Part shown: positions 36,658-45,700 of the stretch, one piece after another
Layout of the letters: every line of letters begins with the position of its first letter
How positions within the stretch are numbered: position 1 is the first letter of the stretch
From: Leptospira yanagawae serovar Saopaulo str. Sao Paulo = ATCC 700523
GTDB taxonomy: Bacteria > Spirochaetota > Leptospiria > Leptospirales > Leptospiraceae
Assembly (NCBI RefSeq): GCF_000332475.2
Contig: NZ_AOGX02000015.1
Coordinates: 248,001-312,000 of the forward strand
Reading direction: 5' to 3'
Length of the DNA stretch: 64,000 nucleotides
Translations under genes and position numbers: made by a program
Notes under the pieces: model-generated
Told to the model about the DNA's origin: nothing
The model's database searches: none
The model's input: the letters and a program-made list of their open reading frames with translations, nothing else

Positions 36658-37371
36658 CTATACAATGGTGATCAAATCGGGATCTTGCAAGTGTGGAGTT
36701 CCATTCCAACTGACAGGTTCCCAACCAGTGGACTGCCGACGGAACACACTGAGTGATGAATTCAAAATGGACTTCATAAAAATAGGATAGTCCTTATGAT
36801 CCATCTTACAACTAAGTCCCATCATAATCGCAATCGGAGTACTAGAGGATACAACCAAAGTACTTTTAACATCACTAGGAATTTCTTTAGGTCCAAATGT
36901 TACTTTTTCAACATATTCTTTAAACGTATATGGTTCTACCGGATCCCAGACTCCATTCACCCAATCAGCTAACACAAGTTGAATGAGTTCTTGGAAGTAA
37001 CTGCGAGTTTCTTCTTTTCCTTCTTCCCAAGCTTGTTTATAGGATTCATAGAGTTTTGCAAATTTTTCGTTTGAATTTCGAATTTTTGCAGCTATACCCA
37101 ACCACATTCTAGAATCAAATTCGTCCCAAGCAGAATTTTCCAATGGGTCAGGTATACAAAAACGATCTGAGGTAAAACTTTTGAGGATTGCTTCTGCCGT
37201 TTGTTTTTGTCGGTTCAATGTACCTGTATAAACAGAATCAAATTCAATTCTATGGTTTTTGAAGTATTCTCCCAAAAGAGATGCTTGTTTCCATCCAAGT
37301 TCTGTTAGTTGGTCATAATTTTTTCCAAGTCTATCCGCCTGACCATGCCTGACTAAATACAAATACGACAT
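36658..37371 (-). CDS. Histidine phosphatase family protein in the Lva-like operon
   Basis: The 237-residue protein has YLVRHGQADRLG with the catalytic His, and the VYTGTLNRQKQTAEA segment of the family; residues are in the order of the phosphoglycerate-mutase-like superfamily. Substrate unknown. Its ATG follows the DUF6285 stop directly (TAA ATG), so it belongs to the operon of acyl-CoA dehydrogenase, kinase and DUF6285. A phosphatase opposed to the kinase could correct or reverse the phosphorylation. Confidence 0.85.
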   Translation of the reverse strand: MSYLYLVRHGQADRLGKNYDQLTELGWKQASLLGEYFKNHRIEFDSVYTGTLNRQKQTAEAILKSFTSDRFCIPDPLENSAWDEFDSRMWLGIAAKIRNSNEKFAKLYESYKQAWEEGKEETRSYFQELIQLVLADWVNGVWDPVEPYTFKEYVEKVTFGPKEIPSDVKSTLVVSSSTPIAIMMGLSCKMDHKDYPIFMKSILNSSLSVFRRQSTGWEPVSWNGTPHLQDPDLITIV

Positions 37372-37836
37372 TTAGGTTTGGAACCTCGGATTTGAGACAG
37401 CTAAGTTTTCCTTTAATTGTGATTTTACCAAATTCCAAACCTTACTTCTCGGTTTTATATCCAATTCTGTTTTGTTCTGGATAGGTTCTGATTGTTGAGT
37501 CCCAAATAATGAAGATTTTTTGCGAATGAGTGACGCAAGATTTTGGTTCCATTCTCGGAGAACTTTATTTTTTTCTTTTTTGGATAATTTATAAAAGGAA
37601 TCCATTGGGTAATTCGTTTCTAAATCTGATATAGATAAATTTGAATCTAATATTTCCGACCAGGTGCTCGTAAAATCCGAATTTTCAATTTCTCTAGCGA
37701 TTACACCTAACATATTCCAGGAAACTAATGTTTTATAAGATAATAAATCATCACCTTCCAATTTTGGAAGTAAGTCTTTCATCAAAAAATCTTGGATGGC
37801 TTGGAGTAATTCTTTTGAGTCTGGTCTATACTGCAT
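37372..37836 (-). CDS. DUF6285 protein (LvaB-like)
   Basis: The 154-residue protein has the DUF6285 pattern: DSKELLQAIQDFLMKDLLP, DDLLSYKTLVSWNMLGVIAREI. Such small proteins are regularly next to an APH-type kinase and an acyl-CoA dehydrogenase, and the Pseudomonas LvaB is of this type as I recall. It probably forms a complex with the kinase. It overlaps the kinase gene by 11 bases and abuts the phosphatase gene. Confidence 0.75.
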   Translation of the reverse strand: MQYRPDSKELLQAIQDFLMKDLLPKLEGDDLLSYKTLVSWNMLGVIAREIENSDFTSTWSEILDSNLSISDLETNYPMDSFYKLSKKEKNKVLREWNQNLASLIRKKSSLFGTQQSEPIQNKTELDIKPRSKVWNLVKSQLKENLAVSNPRFQT

Positions 37837-38857
37837 TGTCTATCTCCTCAATAAGACGTATGGCTTCCCATTCCATCTCTGCTGTCCTTCTTCCAATGGA
37901 AGCAAGTTCAATCCCTTTGTCTTTGCCTGACAAATGTCTTTCTGCTTGTTGCGCGCTGCCAATTGCCCAACGAATATTTCCCATGATTTCCCAAAAAGTG
38001 ACTTTAAATGGATCTACTTTGATACCCGAAGTAGCTTCATATTCTTTATAAAAATCGATTCTGTCACCAAAACCACCAACTTCTTTGTTTAGGCGACCAA
38101 ACCGCCAATCTCGCATACACAACCAAGCAATGTCTTCGTGACGATCTCCCCAGTGTGCAAATTCAAAATCCAATATCCCTTGCAGTCCGTCTGGATTCAT
38201 CATAAAATTTCCAGTACGATAGTCGCCATGAACTAATACGATCTTATCAATATTAGGTGCTTGTAATTCCATCCAGTTTAAACACAATTCGATGGCAGGG
38301 TGTGCTTCTGGTAATTCATCAAGTGATTTGCGTAAGTCCGAGATAGCCAGAGTGATATAATTTTGAACTGTTACTAACTTTAATTTTAGTTTTAAATCTT
38401 CGTCATTTACGGATTCAGGAGTGACAGTATGGAGTTTAGCTAAATTGGATGCAAGGTCTGAAACCATTTTAGTTTTACGATACAAATCCAATTCTTTATC
38501 TTTTGTGATGTAGCGACCTGTAGCCTTCCCCGCAATTTTTTCCATAAGGAAAAACGGAGAACCAATGACAGAAGACTCTTCTTCTAGATAAACAGGAGTG
38601 GGAGTTTTGACACCTGCCTTAAAAACCAGTTCGGCAACTTTGTATTCATCTCGTTTCGACAAAGAAGATAACAAACTTCCACCTTTGTCCGTACGCAATA
38701 CAACAGATTTTTTAGTAGAATTAGAAACAAGTTCCAAAGCGTAATTATCTTGGCAAGCTCCTCCACTCAAATGAAAAATCTCACTTACCTTTACAGGTTC
38801 TTTCCAAACGCAACTGAGATGTGTTTCTACTTTCTCCTGAAGTTCTTTGATGTCCAT
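37826..38857 (-). CDS. APH-type kinase (LvaA / ACAD10-11 kinase-like)
   Basis: The 343-residue protein is an aminoglycoside-phosphotransferase-fold kinase: catalytic loop VHGDYRTGNFMM and metal motif ILDFEFAHWGDRHEDIAW. Members close to it phosphorylate the hydroxyl of 4-hydroxyacyl-CoA (LvaA in Pseudomonas putida; the kinase domain of ACAD10/11 in animals), rather than antibiotics. The neighbours strongly suggest that role. It starts 6 bases after the dehydrogenase stop. Confidence 0.85.
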   Translation of the reverse strand: MDIKELQEKVETHLSCVWKEPVKVSEIFHLSGGACQDNYALELVSNSTKKSVVLRTDKGGSLLSSLSKRDEYKVAELVFKAGVKTPTPVYLEEESSVIGSPFFLMEKIAGKATGRYITKDKELDLYRKTKMVSDLASNLAKLHTVTPESVNDEDLKLKLKLVTVQNYITLAISDLRKSLDELPEAHPAIELCLNWMELQAPNIDKIVLVHGDYRTGNFMMNPDGLQGILDFEFAHWGDRHEDIAWLCMRDWRFGRLNKEVGGFGDRIDFYKEYEATSGIKVDPFKVTFWEIMGNIRWAIGSAQQAERHLSGKDKGIELASIGRRTAEMEWEAIRLIEEIDNAV

Positions 38858-38863
38858 ATTGAG

Positions 38864-40039
38864 TTAAAAGTCCCACTTCTCTGAAACATAGTTCCTACCA
38901 ATGACCATCTTGTGTACTTCAGAAGGTCCATCAGCAATCCTTGCGGCTCTTGCATCGCGATAAAACAATTCAAGTGGTAGGTCTCTGGAATACCCTTTCC
39001 CTCCACAAATTTGAATGGCCATATCAATGGTATTACATAATGACTCACTCACTTTCCACTTTGCCATGGATGTTTCTTGCCTTGCATCTTTTCCTGTTTT
39101 TAAGAGCCAAGCCGCTTTGAGTGTTAGTAAAAATGCCATCTCAATTTCTGTGGCACGTTCAGCAAACATCCATTGGATGCCTTGGTGGTCAGCAATCCTT
39201 GCACTAAACACTTCTCTTTCTTTCGCATAACTGCGAGCAATTGAAAGAGCACGCCTTGCCATCCCCGTCCAACGCATACAGTGTGTAAGGCGAGCAGGGC
39301 CCAATCTTTCTTGTGATAAACGAAAACCTTCCCCCACCCTTCCGAGAACCATATCCTCAGGAACTTCCACATTCTCAAAATTAAGTTCACAATGACCACC
39401 GGGCCCGTGAGAACCCATAAGTTCGATTTCCCGAACCATTGTATACCCATGGGAATCGGTAGGTACAAGGAACATCGTGGTTTTTCGAAAACTTCCATTC
39501 ACCTTTGCCATAACGATCAAATACTTGGCCCCATTGGCACCTGTACAATACCACTTTCGCCCATTTAAGATGTATTTATCCCCATGTTTTTCTGCATTGG
39601 TTTGGAGTGATGTAGGGTCAGATCCGGCACCGGGAGATGGTTCTGTCATGGCAAATCCTGTGCGAAGTTCCCCTTTGATCAGTGGGTGTAATATTAATTC
39701 TTTTTGTTTTTCAGTTGCAGCTAACGAAAGTAAGTGCATGTTCCCTTCATCCGGTGCATCACAATTGAAAATATATGGTGCAATTGGAGAACGACCAAGT
39801 TCACTGAAAATGATACAAGTCCCAATTAAATCCAATCCCAAACCACCTTCTGATTTCGGAAGGTGAGGTGTCCAAAAACCAGCCGCTTTTACTTTAGCGC
39901 GCGCTTGTTGGTTAATGGCTTCTGGCATTCGACCTTTTTCATAGTCATAATGTTTTTCCAGAGGAATGATTTCTTCTGTGATAAAGGATTGGATATTTTT
40001 ACGAAGTGATTCTACTTCTTGGGGAATTTCAAAGTCCAT
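38864..40039 (-). CDS. Acyl-CoA dehydrogenase family protein (LvaC / ACAD11-like)
   Basis: The 391-residue protein starts best at 40039 ([12 protein letters not shown]), though the frame is open to 40060. It has acyl-CoA dehydrogenase segments [22 protein letters not shown] and ICGGKGYS. At the place of the usual catalytic Glu (EGT in typical members) it reads IADGPSEVH, with Asp, as in ACAD10/11-type enzymes. Those remove phosphate from a 4-phosphoacyl-CoA to give an enoyl-CoA. First gene of the four-gene operon. Confidence 0.87.
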   Translation of the reverse strand: MDFEIPQEVESLRKNIQSFITEEIIPLEKHYDYEKGRMPEAINQQARAKVKAAGFWTPHLPKSEGGLGLDLIGTCIIFSELGRSPIAPYIFNCDAPDEGNMHLLSLAATEKQKELILHPLIKGELRTGFAMTEPSPGAGSDPTSLQTNAEKHGDKYILNGRKWYCTGANGAKYLIVMAKVNGSFRKTTMFLVPTDSHGYTMVREIELMGSHGPGGHCELNFENVEVPEDMVLGRVGEGFRLSQERLGPARLTHCMRWTGMARRALSIARSYAKEREVFSARIADHQGIQWMFAERATEIEMAFLLTLKAAWLLKTGKDARQETSMAKWKVSESLCNTIDMAIQICGGKGYSRDLPLELFYRDARAARIADGPSEVHKMVIGRNYVSEKWDF

Positions 40040-40085
40040 TGATTCCAAGAAGTAACACAATCAAGAACGGTCGTAAAATCTTTTT

Positions 40086-40988
40086 TTAGTGTGATTGAAA
40101 AATAGGTCTTTGTCTTTTTGAATTTCTTCTAATTTCAAAATGTAAATGTGGACCGGTCGCTCTACCTGTTTGTCCGACTTCCCCAATTTTTTCACCCTTT
40201 TTAACTTTTTGGCCTTGTTTTACAAAGTAGTTTAATAAATGTCCATACCTTGTTTCGTATCCCAAACTATGTTTGATGATGATTAAATTTCCATAACCAC
40301 CCTGGTTTCCAACAAAACTCACTACACCGTCCATTGAAGAATAGACATCTGATCCTTGTTTGGCGGCCATATCAAGTCCACCGTGGAACGTCTCTTTTTT
40401 TGTGAAAGGATCCAATCTTTTTCCGAAATTGGATGATATTCTAGCAGTTGTTAGTGGAAACTGAAACCCAAATCCATAAAAAAATGACTTCTCAGATTTT
40501 CCCATCGAAATCCCAGGCATAAACCATTTCCCTCGTTCTGCATCAAATTGTAATTTGTTCGGATTGATTTGGTATTGGTTTGCCAATCGAAGTTTTGTTT
40601 TTTCATCAGCTTCTGTTTCTTCTGGATGGAACGTTCCACGCATATTGGGAATTTCCAAAACCATACCTGGTGACAAATCATGGGGGGAACTTAACTCATT
40701 CACAGAAGATAATGTTTCCAAATCCATTCCCGTACGAGCCATGATTTTGAAGAAATTGTCTTCCTTTTGGACTTTGTATTCGTAGTATTTAAGGGGAATT
40801 AGGTTTTCATTTTTGGTTCCCGACTTCGAGATTCTTAAATTTTCTTTGATTTCGGAACGAAGATTTTTGAGTAGAGGGTTGCTATAGTCTAAATTGGCAA
40901 GAGTGAGAGGGCCTGAAAACAATTCGGATGTGACTCCCAAACTGATCCAAATCACAGTCCATTTGAGAAAAACGACGATTTTAGACAT
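40086..40988 (-). CDS. LysM and M23 peptidase (LytM-type) protein
   Basis: The 300-residue protein has a signal-like N-terminus (about 1-25), a LysM domain (71-114, YKVQKEDNFFKIMART), and an M23 metallopeptidase domain with zinc ligands His202/Asp206 (FHGGLD) and His281-x-His283 (GPHLHFE). All catalytic residues are present, so it is probably an active peptidoglycan endopeptidase acting in the periplasm during cell growth or division. Confidence 0.9.
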   Translation of the reverse strand: MSKIVVFLKWTVIWISLGVTSELFSGPLTLANLDYSNPLLKNLRSEIKENLRISKSGTKNENLIPLKYYEYKVQKEDNFFKIMARTGMDLETLSSVNELSSPHDLSPGMVLEIPNMRGTFHPEETEADEKTKLRLANQYQINPNKLQFDAERGKWFMPGISMGKSEKSFFYGFGFQFPLTTARISSNFGKRLDPFTKKETFHGGLDMAAKQGSDVYSSMDGVVSFVGNQGGYGNLIIIKHSLGYETRYGHLLNYFVKQGQKVKKGEKIGEVGQTGRATGPHLHFEIRRNSKRQRPIFQSH

Positions 40989-41066
40989 AATCTTCTAAAC
41001 TGATTATCGACCATTTCCTAAAAAAACGGTGACGATTCTTGCCGAAATTGAGGAACTGTAAGGCAG

Positions 41067-41966
41067 ATGCAGAATCGATTTTTTGAGATCTTTCGGCTCA
41101 CAGCCTATTCATTTGGTCTCGTTTACGTTTGTTCTTTTTTTTATTCCGTATTCTTTTTGGCCTTTGTGAACCATTCGGTTTTGAACCACAGGATTCCTGA
41201 AGAACAAGTCCAACCGTTATATGAGGAATATTCTGAAGGTAAGTTGGACTTTTCAGGTCTACTTGCAGAATACCAAAAAGTGATTGGTCCCATCAAAGAC
41301 AAATTCCAAAAAGAAATCACTGAAAATCCGAATGTCCTCTTTAGTGAATTTTACGATCTCGTATTTTCAGACAAACCACATTACTTACTCGGTATTTCCA
41401 TACCATGGTTTTTATGTTATGTGGGACTTGGGTATTTATTATACAAAAAAGTTTTACAAATCCCTGTTACAGATTTACAAGACGAACTTTCAATTCCAAT
41501 TTTATTTCGTGGAATTGCCAATGGTCTCATTTGTTTTTTCGTTGTGATCATTTTTGGATCAATATTGGAAAAATTATCAGTACCTTTAGATTCTGGAGTG
41601 TTTGCGAAAAAATTATATCTTTCCCTGCACGGAAATGGTTATTTATTAGCCTGGGGAATTTATGTAGTCGGAATCATCACCGGAATTTTGGAAGAAATCT
41701 TTTTTAGAGGATTTTTGCTAAAATCGTTTATCGATAAAGGTTTAACCCAAGAAGGCCTTTTGATCGTCTCACTTTTGTTTGGTTGGCTACACTATGGAGA
41801 TGGAACTTCAGTTGCCATTCCATTCATCATTTGTGGTGTAGGAATGTTTTTCGGTTATTTATATATCAAAACAGGAAATCTTTGGATTGCCATGGCTTGT
41901 CATGCAACATACAATTCATTAGGTTTAATCAATGCATATCTTCAATTACCAGTGGTCCAATCATGA
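41067..41966 (+). CDS. CPBP family intramembrane metalloprotease
   Basis: The 299-residue polytopic protein carries the CPBP/Abi motifs: ILEEIFFRGFLL with the Glu-Glu and Arg, FGWLHYGDG and ACHATYNSLG with His residues. The N-terminal half has an extra segment of about 80 soluble residues after the first membrane helix. Members are Rce1-like proteases. It overlaps the next gene (ATGA). Confidence 0.85.
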   Translation: MQNRFFEIFRLTAYSFGLVYVCSFFYSVFFLAFVNHSVLNHRIPEEQVQPLYEEYSEGKLDFSGLLAEYQKVIGPIKDKFQKEITENPNVLFSEFYDLVFSDKPHYLLGISIPWFLCYVGLGYLLYKKVLQIPVTDLQDELSIPILFRGIANGLICFFVVIIFGSILEKLSVPLDSGVFAKKLYLSLHGNGYLLAWGIYVVGIITGILEEIFFRGFLLKSFIDKGLTQEGLLIVSLLFGWLHYGDGTSVAIPFIICGVGMFFGYLYIKTGNLWIAMACHATYNSLGLINAYLQLPVVQS

Positions 41967-42724
41967 AAATTTTTAAAAAGGGAATTCAAAGTCACCTTAT
42001 TAACGCTATATTCTTCCTTGGTTTACTTATTTTTTCAACAAATTCATTATTTGCTGGAGAAACATTAGAAATCTTGGGAGGCCCAGAAGATGTTAATATT
42101 CGTTTGTTGGCAGTTTTAAACAAACTCGATCCGGATTTTTATGCTGACGAAAAAACACAAGGTTTTGTTTATCGGTATCGTAACAAATGGAACAATCCAT
42201 ATGATTTTAATATTTATGTAGGTAAAGTTGGCAAAACATCACCAGATTCAATCATTCGGATTGAATCGCCTCGCCGGGGGCAAGAAAAAATGTGGAAACA
42301 AATCATGGAACAGGAACTATTACAAAAACCTCCGCATGAGTCTGCTGTTCCCTTATCTGAAAAATACCATATCGTTTCTCAAGGTTTAAATTTAATCACA
42401 CCAATGGCTTCCGTTGGATACAATTCTTGGAATTCACCACTTTTTACGAACCGTGATACATTTGTTAGTATGAGTATCTACCTTTTGTGTGACCTAATAT
42501 TGGCGGGTGGCGCTTATTTATATGCTCAGGAAAATTTACCTAAAAAGAATATTTATGATAATATGTTGAATGTGAAAGGACCAGGAAGTGTTTGGGAATC
42601 ACCAAATGCAGTGGGTATTTTTGCAGCGCTCGCAGTGACTCGCGCGGTACGAGTTTTTGATGCTTGGGAAGACACTGCCGCTCATAACAAAACGGCCCAA
42701 TTTGGTTGGTCTTTTAAATTTTAG
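41963..42724 (+). CDS. Exported protein of unknown function
   Basis: The real start is the ATG at 41963, inside the stop of the CPBP gene; the frame is open further up but only in the shadow of that gene. The 253-residue protein has a signal peptide (FFLGLLIFSTNSLFAGE) and no recognised domain; segments FYADEKTQGFVYRY and LLCDLILAGGAYLYAQ are distinctive, the last a possible membrane segment. It ends ...QFGWSFKF with a terminal Phe. Confidence 0.7.
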   Translation: MKIFKKGIQSHLINAIFFLGLLIFSTNSLFAGETLEILGGPEDVNIRLLAVLNKLDPDFYADEKTQGFVYRYRNKWNNPYDFNIYVGKVGKTSPDSIIRIESPRRGQEKMWKQIMEQELLQKPPHESAVPLSEKYHIVSQGLNLITPMASVGYNSWNSPLFTNRDTFVSMSIYLLCDLILAGGAYLYAQENLPKKNIYDNMLNVKGPGSVWESPNAVGIFAALAVTRAVRVFDAWEDTAAHNKTAQFGWSFKF

Positions 42725-42738
42725 TATTTGAATTTGAT

Positions 42739-43074
42739 TTAAGATTTAAAAAGATCTCGTGCTGCATCGGATGCACTTGATCTTTCAAAATCTTCTCTTT
42801 CAATTAAAGTGAGATCCAATCCTTCTTTATCGATCCTACTTAATATCTTTCCAATGTCCGCCACCTTACTCAATTTAGTTGCAAGGTATTTGAACGTAAT
42901 ACCGCAGTCTGGGCATTTTTTGTCTTTGAGATAATTGAGTCCAAGTTTTTTGCAGTTTCCACACGTTCCGTAAAGATCATCGATATACAATAGTTGTTTT
43001 TTTATCTCTTCAACATTGAGTTGTCGCCAAACTCTTACAAATTTAGTATTCTTTCCGGATGCATCTGAAGTCAT
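42739..43074 (-). CDS. Small zinc-ribbon protein of unknown function
   Basis: The 111-residue protein, starting at 43074 (MTSDASGKNTKF), has one zinc ribbon: CGNCKKLG...CPDCGITF. The frame is open to 43116, but that would overlap the divergent DUF423 gene start. The rest is charged, with a final helical segment (EREDFERSSASDAARDLF). No family recognised. Confidence 0.6.
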   Translation of the reverse strand: MTSDASGKNTKFVRVWRQLNVEEIKKQLLYIDDLYGTCGNCKKLGLNYLKDKKCPDCGITFKYLATKLSKVADIGKILSRIDKEGLDLTLIEREDFERSSASDAARDLFKS

Positions 43075-43095
43075 AGGCAATAGGAAGTATTCAAT

Positions 43096-43524
43096 ATGAA
43101 ACTTGTCAAGAAGCAATCCGATTTAGTTTTAATTCTACTCATATGTTTCTCTGGATTTTTGGCAGTTGCCATCGGAGCATTTGGTGCACATGGCTTAAAA
43201 AAAATCATCACCCCAGAACTTATGGTGATATTTGAAACCGGAAACAAATATCATTTTTATCATAATATTGTTTCACTGATTACTTTTTTCATTTTGTTAT
43301 TTGCGGAAATTAATGATGGATCTCCAAAAAGCCAAACGTTTCTCAGAATTTCATGTTGGATGTTTTTAATAGGAATTTTGATCTTTTCTTTTAGTTTGTA
43401 TGCACTTGCCGTCACTGGAATCAGGATACTCGGTGCCATCACTCCTTTTGGAGGAGTGAGTTTCCTTTTAGGTTGGTTGTTTTTAGGAATTGGTTTGTTT
43501 TATTTTTTAGTACCGAAAAAATAA
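43096..43524 (+). CDS. DUF423 family membrane protein
   Basis: The 142-residue protein has four predicted membrane segments and the DUF423 (YgdD-like) signature GAFGAHGLKK near residue 30. The ATG is preceded by TAGGAAG at good spacing. Function in the family is unknown. Its 3' end overlaps by 25 bases the convergent FliG-like gene. Confidence 0.88.
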   Translation: MKLVKKQSDLVLILLICFSGFLAVAIGAFGAHGLKKIITPELMVIFETGNKYHFYHNIVSLITFFILLFAEINDGSPKSQTFLRISCWMFLIGILIFSFSLYALAVTGIRILGAITPFGGVSFLLGWLFLGIGLFYFLVPKK

Positions 43525-43826
43525 TGACCTTGTTTGCTGATTAAATTCCTTGAAATCAGGCCGTCAGCAATTAGGAGTAATCCCTCTGCTGCGGCTTTTT
43601 TTGATTCCTCTGTAGAATCTTTTTGTAAAGCCATCATCTCGTGTACATACTTTCGACGTTGCACATCCAAAACACCTAACATTGATCCTGCGATTTTTTC
43701 ATCCATTTGTAAAAAAGCCAAAGCTAATGTTTGCGGTGGAGTTTCATTACACAAATAGTACAATGCTAAATTATCAAAATAGGAAAGTTGACTGAGTTTT
43801 TCTAATACTTGTTCTGATCCTGACAT
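43500..43826 (-). CDS. Stand-alone FliG middle-domain-like protein
   Basis: The 108-residue protein resembles the middle domain of the flagellar rotor protein FliG: CNETPPQTLALAFLQMDEKI recalls the EHPQT-ALAL segment, followed by helices. FliG is normally about 330-350 residues with three domains; here only one is present. It may modify the switch complex or be a divergent adaptor. It overlaps the DUF423 gene tail to tail. Confidence 0.6.
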   Translation of the reverse strand: MSGSEQVLEKLSQLSYFDNLALYYLCNETPPQTLALAFLQMDEKIAGSMLGVLDVQRRKYVHEMMALQKDSTEESKKAAAEGLLLIADGLISRNLISKQGHYFFGTKK

Positions 43827-43848
43827 TGTGATTCCTTTTTAGTTTCAA

Positions 43849-45360
43849 TTAATTGGAAACTGAAACTTCTTTTACTTTATCCTCTAAATAAGAAATGAGA
43901 TATTTTGCGTTCGCCGGTTCCCCTGTGGCATCCTGAACCAAATTTTCGATGGTATCAATCTTTCCTTTTGAATGGATGTGTTTTCGTAACCAATTTAATA
44001 AATCTGAAAAATCTCCGTTCGCCGAAAATTTGTTATGCGAATCTGGATATTCTTCTGTAAATTTTCTGAAAAATTGAGCACTAAAAATATTACCCAATGT
44101 ATAAGTAGGAAAATAACCAAATGCTCCCATTGACCAATGGATGTCTTGTAAAACACCTTCCGCATCATTTTCAACGGTCAATCCAAAACTTTCTTTCATT
44201 TTTCCATTCCAAATTTCTGGTAAATCATTTACTTTAATTTTGCCATTAATCAAATCCCTTTCGATTTCAAATCGTAATATGATATGAAGGTTGTAAGTTA
44301 CTTGGTCCGCCTCAACACGAATTTTTGATTTTTCAGTGCTATTGATATACTTGAATAATTTTTGAAATGGAAGTTCAACTTCAGTCAGCTCAAAATCTTC
44401 CAGTAAAATAGGATACATAAATTCCCAAAATGGTAAAGACCTTCCGACTTGGTTTTCCCACAATCGACTTTGTGATTCATGAATTCCTAAACTTAAATAT
44501 TCTGTTAATGGGGTTGGCCAATTTGGCATTTTTGACAATCCAGATTCATACAATGAATGTCCGGTTTCATGTAACACACCAAAGATGGAAGAAAGTGGAT
44601 CTGTTTCCGAATACCTAGTTGTAATTCGTTTATCACCCTTCCCTAAACTTGTCGAAAACGGATGATTGCTTATGTCTAAACGGGATTCTTTTGTCGTAAG
44701 TCCCAAAATTGCTGGAAGTCGATTGCAAAATTTGGTTTGTTTTGCGATGGAAATTGGTTTTTTAAATGGAGTTTCAAAATTAGGTGCTTTGGCAACAATC
44801 GGGATCAGAGAGTTCTTTAGATCCAAAAATAAATTTTGAATTTGATTTGCCTTGGCTCCTTTTTCATAAGAATCTAAAAGTGCATCGTAAGGTTCTGTCG
44901 TATAACCAAGGTAATCTGCTTGTTTTTTAGATAATTGAACAAGTTCTTCCAATCGTTTCGAAAAGAGTTTAAAGTTTTTTTCTTTTTTTGCTTCTGCCCA
45001 TTCTGCGTGTGCAAGATTTGTGAGTTTAGCAAATTCGGATACAAACTCAGAAGGTAATTTATCTGCTTTTTCCTTTTCCTCCATAAGGATTTCCAACTCA
45101 CGATTCCAAACTTCCCTTTCTGGTACCGGAAGGTCATTCACCGCTTGTTTTGCGTTTTGAATTTGTTCCAAAAAAGATTTGTCCGTCATCCATTCATGTG
45201 TGAGTTCCGCAACAGCAGCAATCTGGCTGGATCTATATTCACGCCCTTCTTCTGGCATCATCACTTCCGAGTCCCAATGCAGAACTGAGGAAATGTCTTG
45301 GAAAAGTTTGATTTTTCGATACTGTTTTCGGTAATTTTCGAGCGCTTGCGGGAGGGCCAT
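43849..45360 (-). CDS. M32 (Taq-type) carboxypeptidase
   Basis: The 503-residue protein has the M32 zinc motif HETGH (GVLHETGHSLYE) and the family segment ESQSRLWENQVGRS with the third ligand region. It removes amino acids from peptide C-termini in the cytoplasm. I start at ATG 45360 (MALPQALENY), with AGGAAG 11 bases before; a GTG at 45384 is the other choice. It is downstream, in reverse, of the tRNA-Gly. Confidence 0.9.
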   Translation of the reverse strand: MALPQALENYRKQYRKIKLFQDISSVLHWDSEVMMPEEGREYRSSQIAAVAELTHEWMTDKSFLEQIQNAKQAVNDLPVPEREVWNRELEILMEEKEKADKLPSEFVSEFAKLTNLAHAEWAEAKKEKNFKLFSKRLEELVQLSKKQADYLGYTTEPYDALLDSYEKGAKANQIQNLFLDLKNSLIPIVAKAPNFETPFKKPISIAKQTKFCNRLPAILGLTTKESRLDISNHPFSTSLGKGDKRITTRYSETDPLSSIFGVLHETGHSLYESGLSKMPNWPTPLTEYLSLGIHESQSRLWENQVGRSLPFWEFMYPILLEDFELTEVELPFQKLFKYINSTEKSKIRVEADQVTYNLHIILRFEIERDLINGKIKVNDLPEIWNGKMKESFGLTVENDAEGVLQDIHWSMGAFGYFPTYTLGNIFSAQFFRKFTEEYPDSHNKFSANGDFSDLLNWLRKHIHSKGKIDTIENLVQDATGEPANAKYLISYLEDKVKEVSVSN

Positions 45361-45403
45361 GGACTCATTTTCTTCCTGCCTCACATTCTGGAACCAAAAA
45401 TCA

Positions 45404-45434
45404 TTGACCCTTAACCCTCAGCCAAAACTATGTA
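45404..45434 (+). promoter_or_regulatory. Candidate promoter of tRNA-Gly
   Basis: TTGACC (45404-45409) and TATGTA (45429-45434), 19 bases apart, sit 8 bases before the tRNA 5' end. The spacing is a little long. Confidence 0.4.
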
Positions 45435-45442
45435 TATACGTC

Positions 45443-45512
45443 GCGGGTGTGGTGTAACGGTAGCACAGCAGCCTTCCAAGCTTCTGGCGAGGGTTCGAGT
45501 CCCTTCGCCCGC
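45443..45512 (+). tRNA. tRNA-Gly, anticodon TCC
   Basis: The cloverleaf is normal in the acceptor (GCGGGTG/CGCCCGC, one T-G pair), D-arm (GTGT/GCAC) and T-arm (GAGGG-TTCGAGT-CCCTT). The anticodon stem GCAGC/GCTTC has one mismatch (C opposite T at the second pair), which is rare in a working tRNA. The 3' CCA is not encoded. The last 14 bases and the flank after it are duplicated at 45701-45738. Confidence 0.88.
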
Positions 45513-45536
45513 ATGACATCCTTTTCAAAATCCAAA
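45499..45536 (+). repeat. 38-bp direct repeat, copy 1 (spans tRNA-Gly 3' end)
   Basis: This copy begins inside the tRNA-Gly T-arm (GTCCCTTCGCCCGC) and runs 24 bases beyond the tRNA. An identical copy lies at 45701-45738. The arrangement is that of a tRNA-type attachment site. Confidence 0.9.
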
Positions 45537-45700
45537 CATACGATTAAAACCGATTGACTCGAACAGTGGCGCGAGCTGGAACATGAGTGACCCATAGGGA
45601 ACGAGTGTTACAGTAAGAAAGCCTGGATGGCTTTCGCCTTAGCGACGCCGTGCCTCGGAGCGATGTGAGGACAGGATGTCCGAACAGCGGAGAGGTCTTT
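45537..45700 (+). other. Short structured insert between the two repeat copies
   Basis: The 164 bases are richer in G+C than the surroundings and hold small hairpins, such as AAAGCC-TGGAT-GGCTTT (45618-45634) and GGACA-GGA-TGTCC (45669-45681). The last bases before copy 2 (GAGAGGTCTTT) look like a decayed T-arm of the tRNA. No ORF. It could be a dispersed repeat, a remnant of a removed island or a small RNA. Confidence 0.5.

Noticed and set aside
37826..38857. An aminoglycoside resistance kinase
   Set aside because: The operon with ACAD and DUF6285 points to acyl-CoA metabolism.
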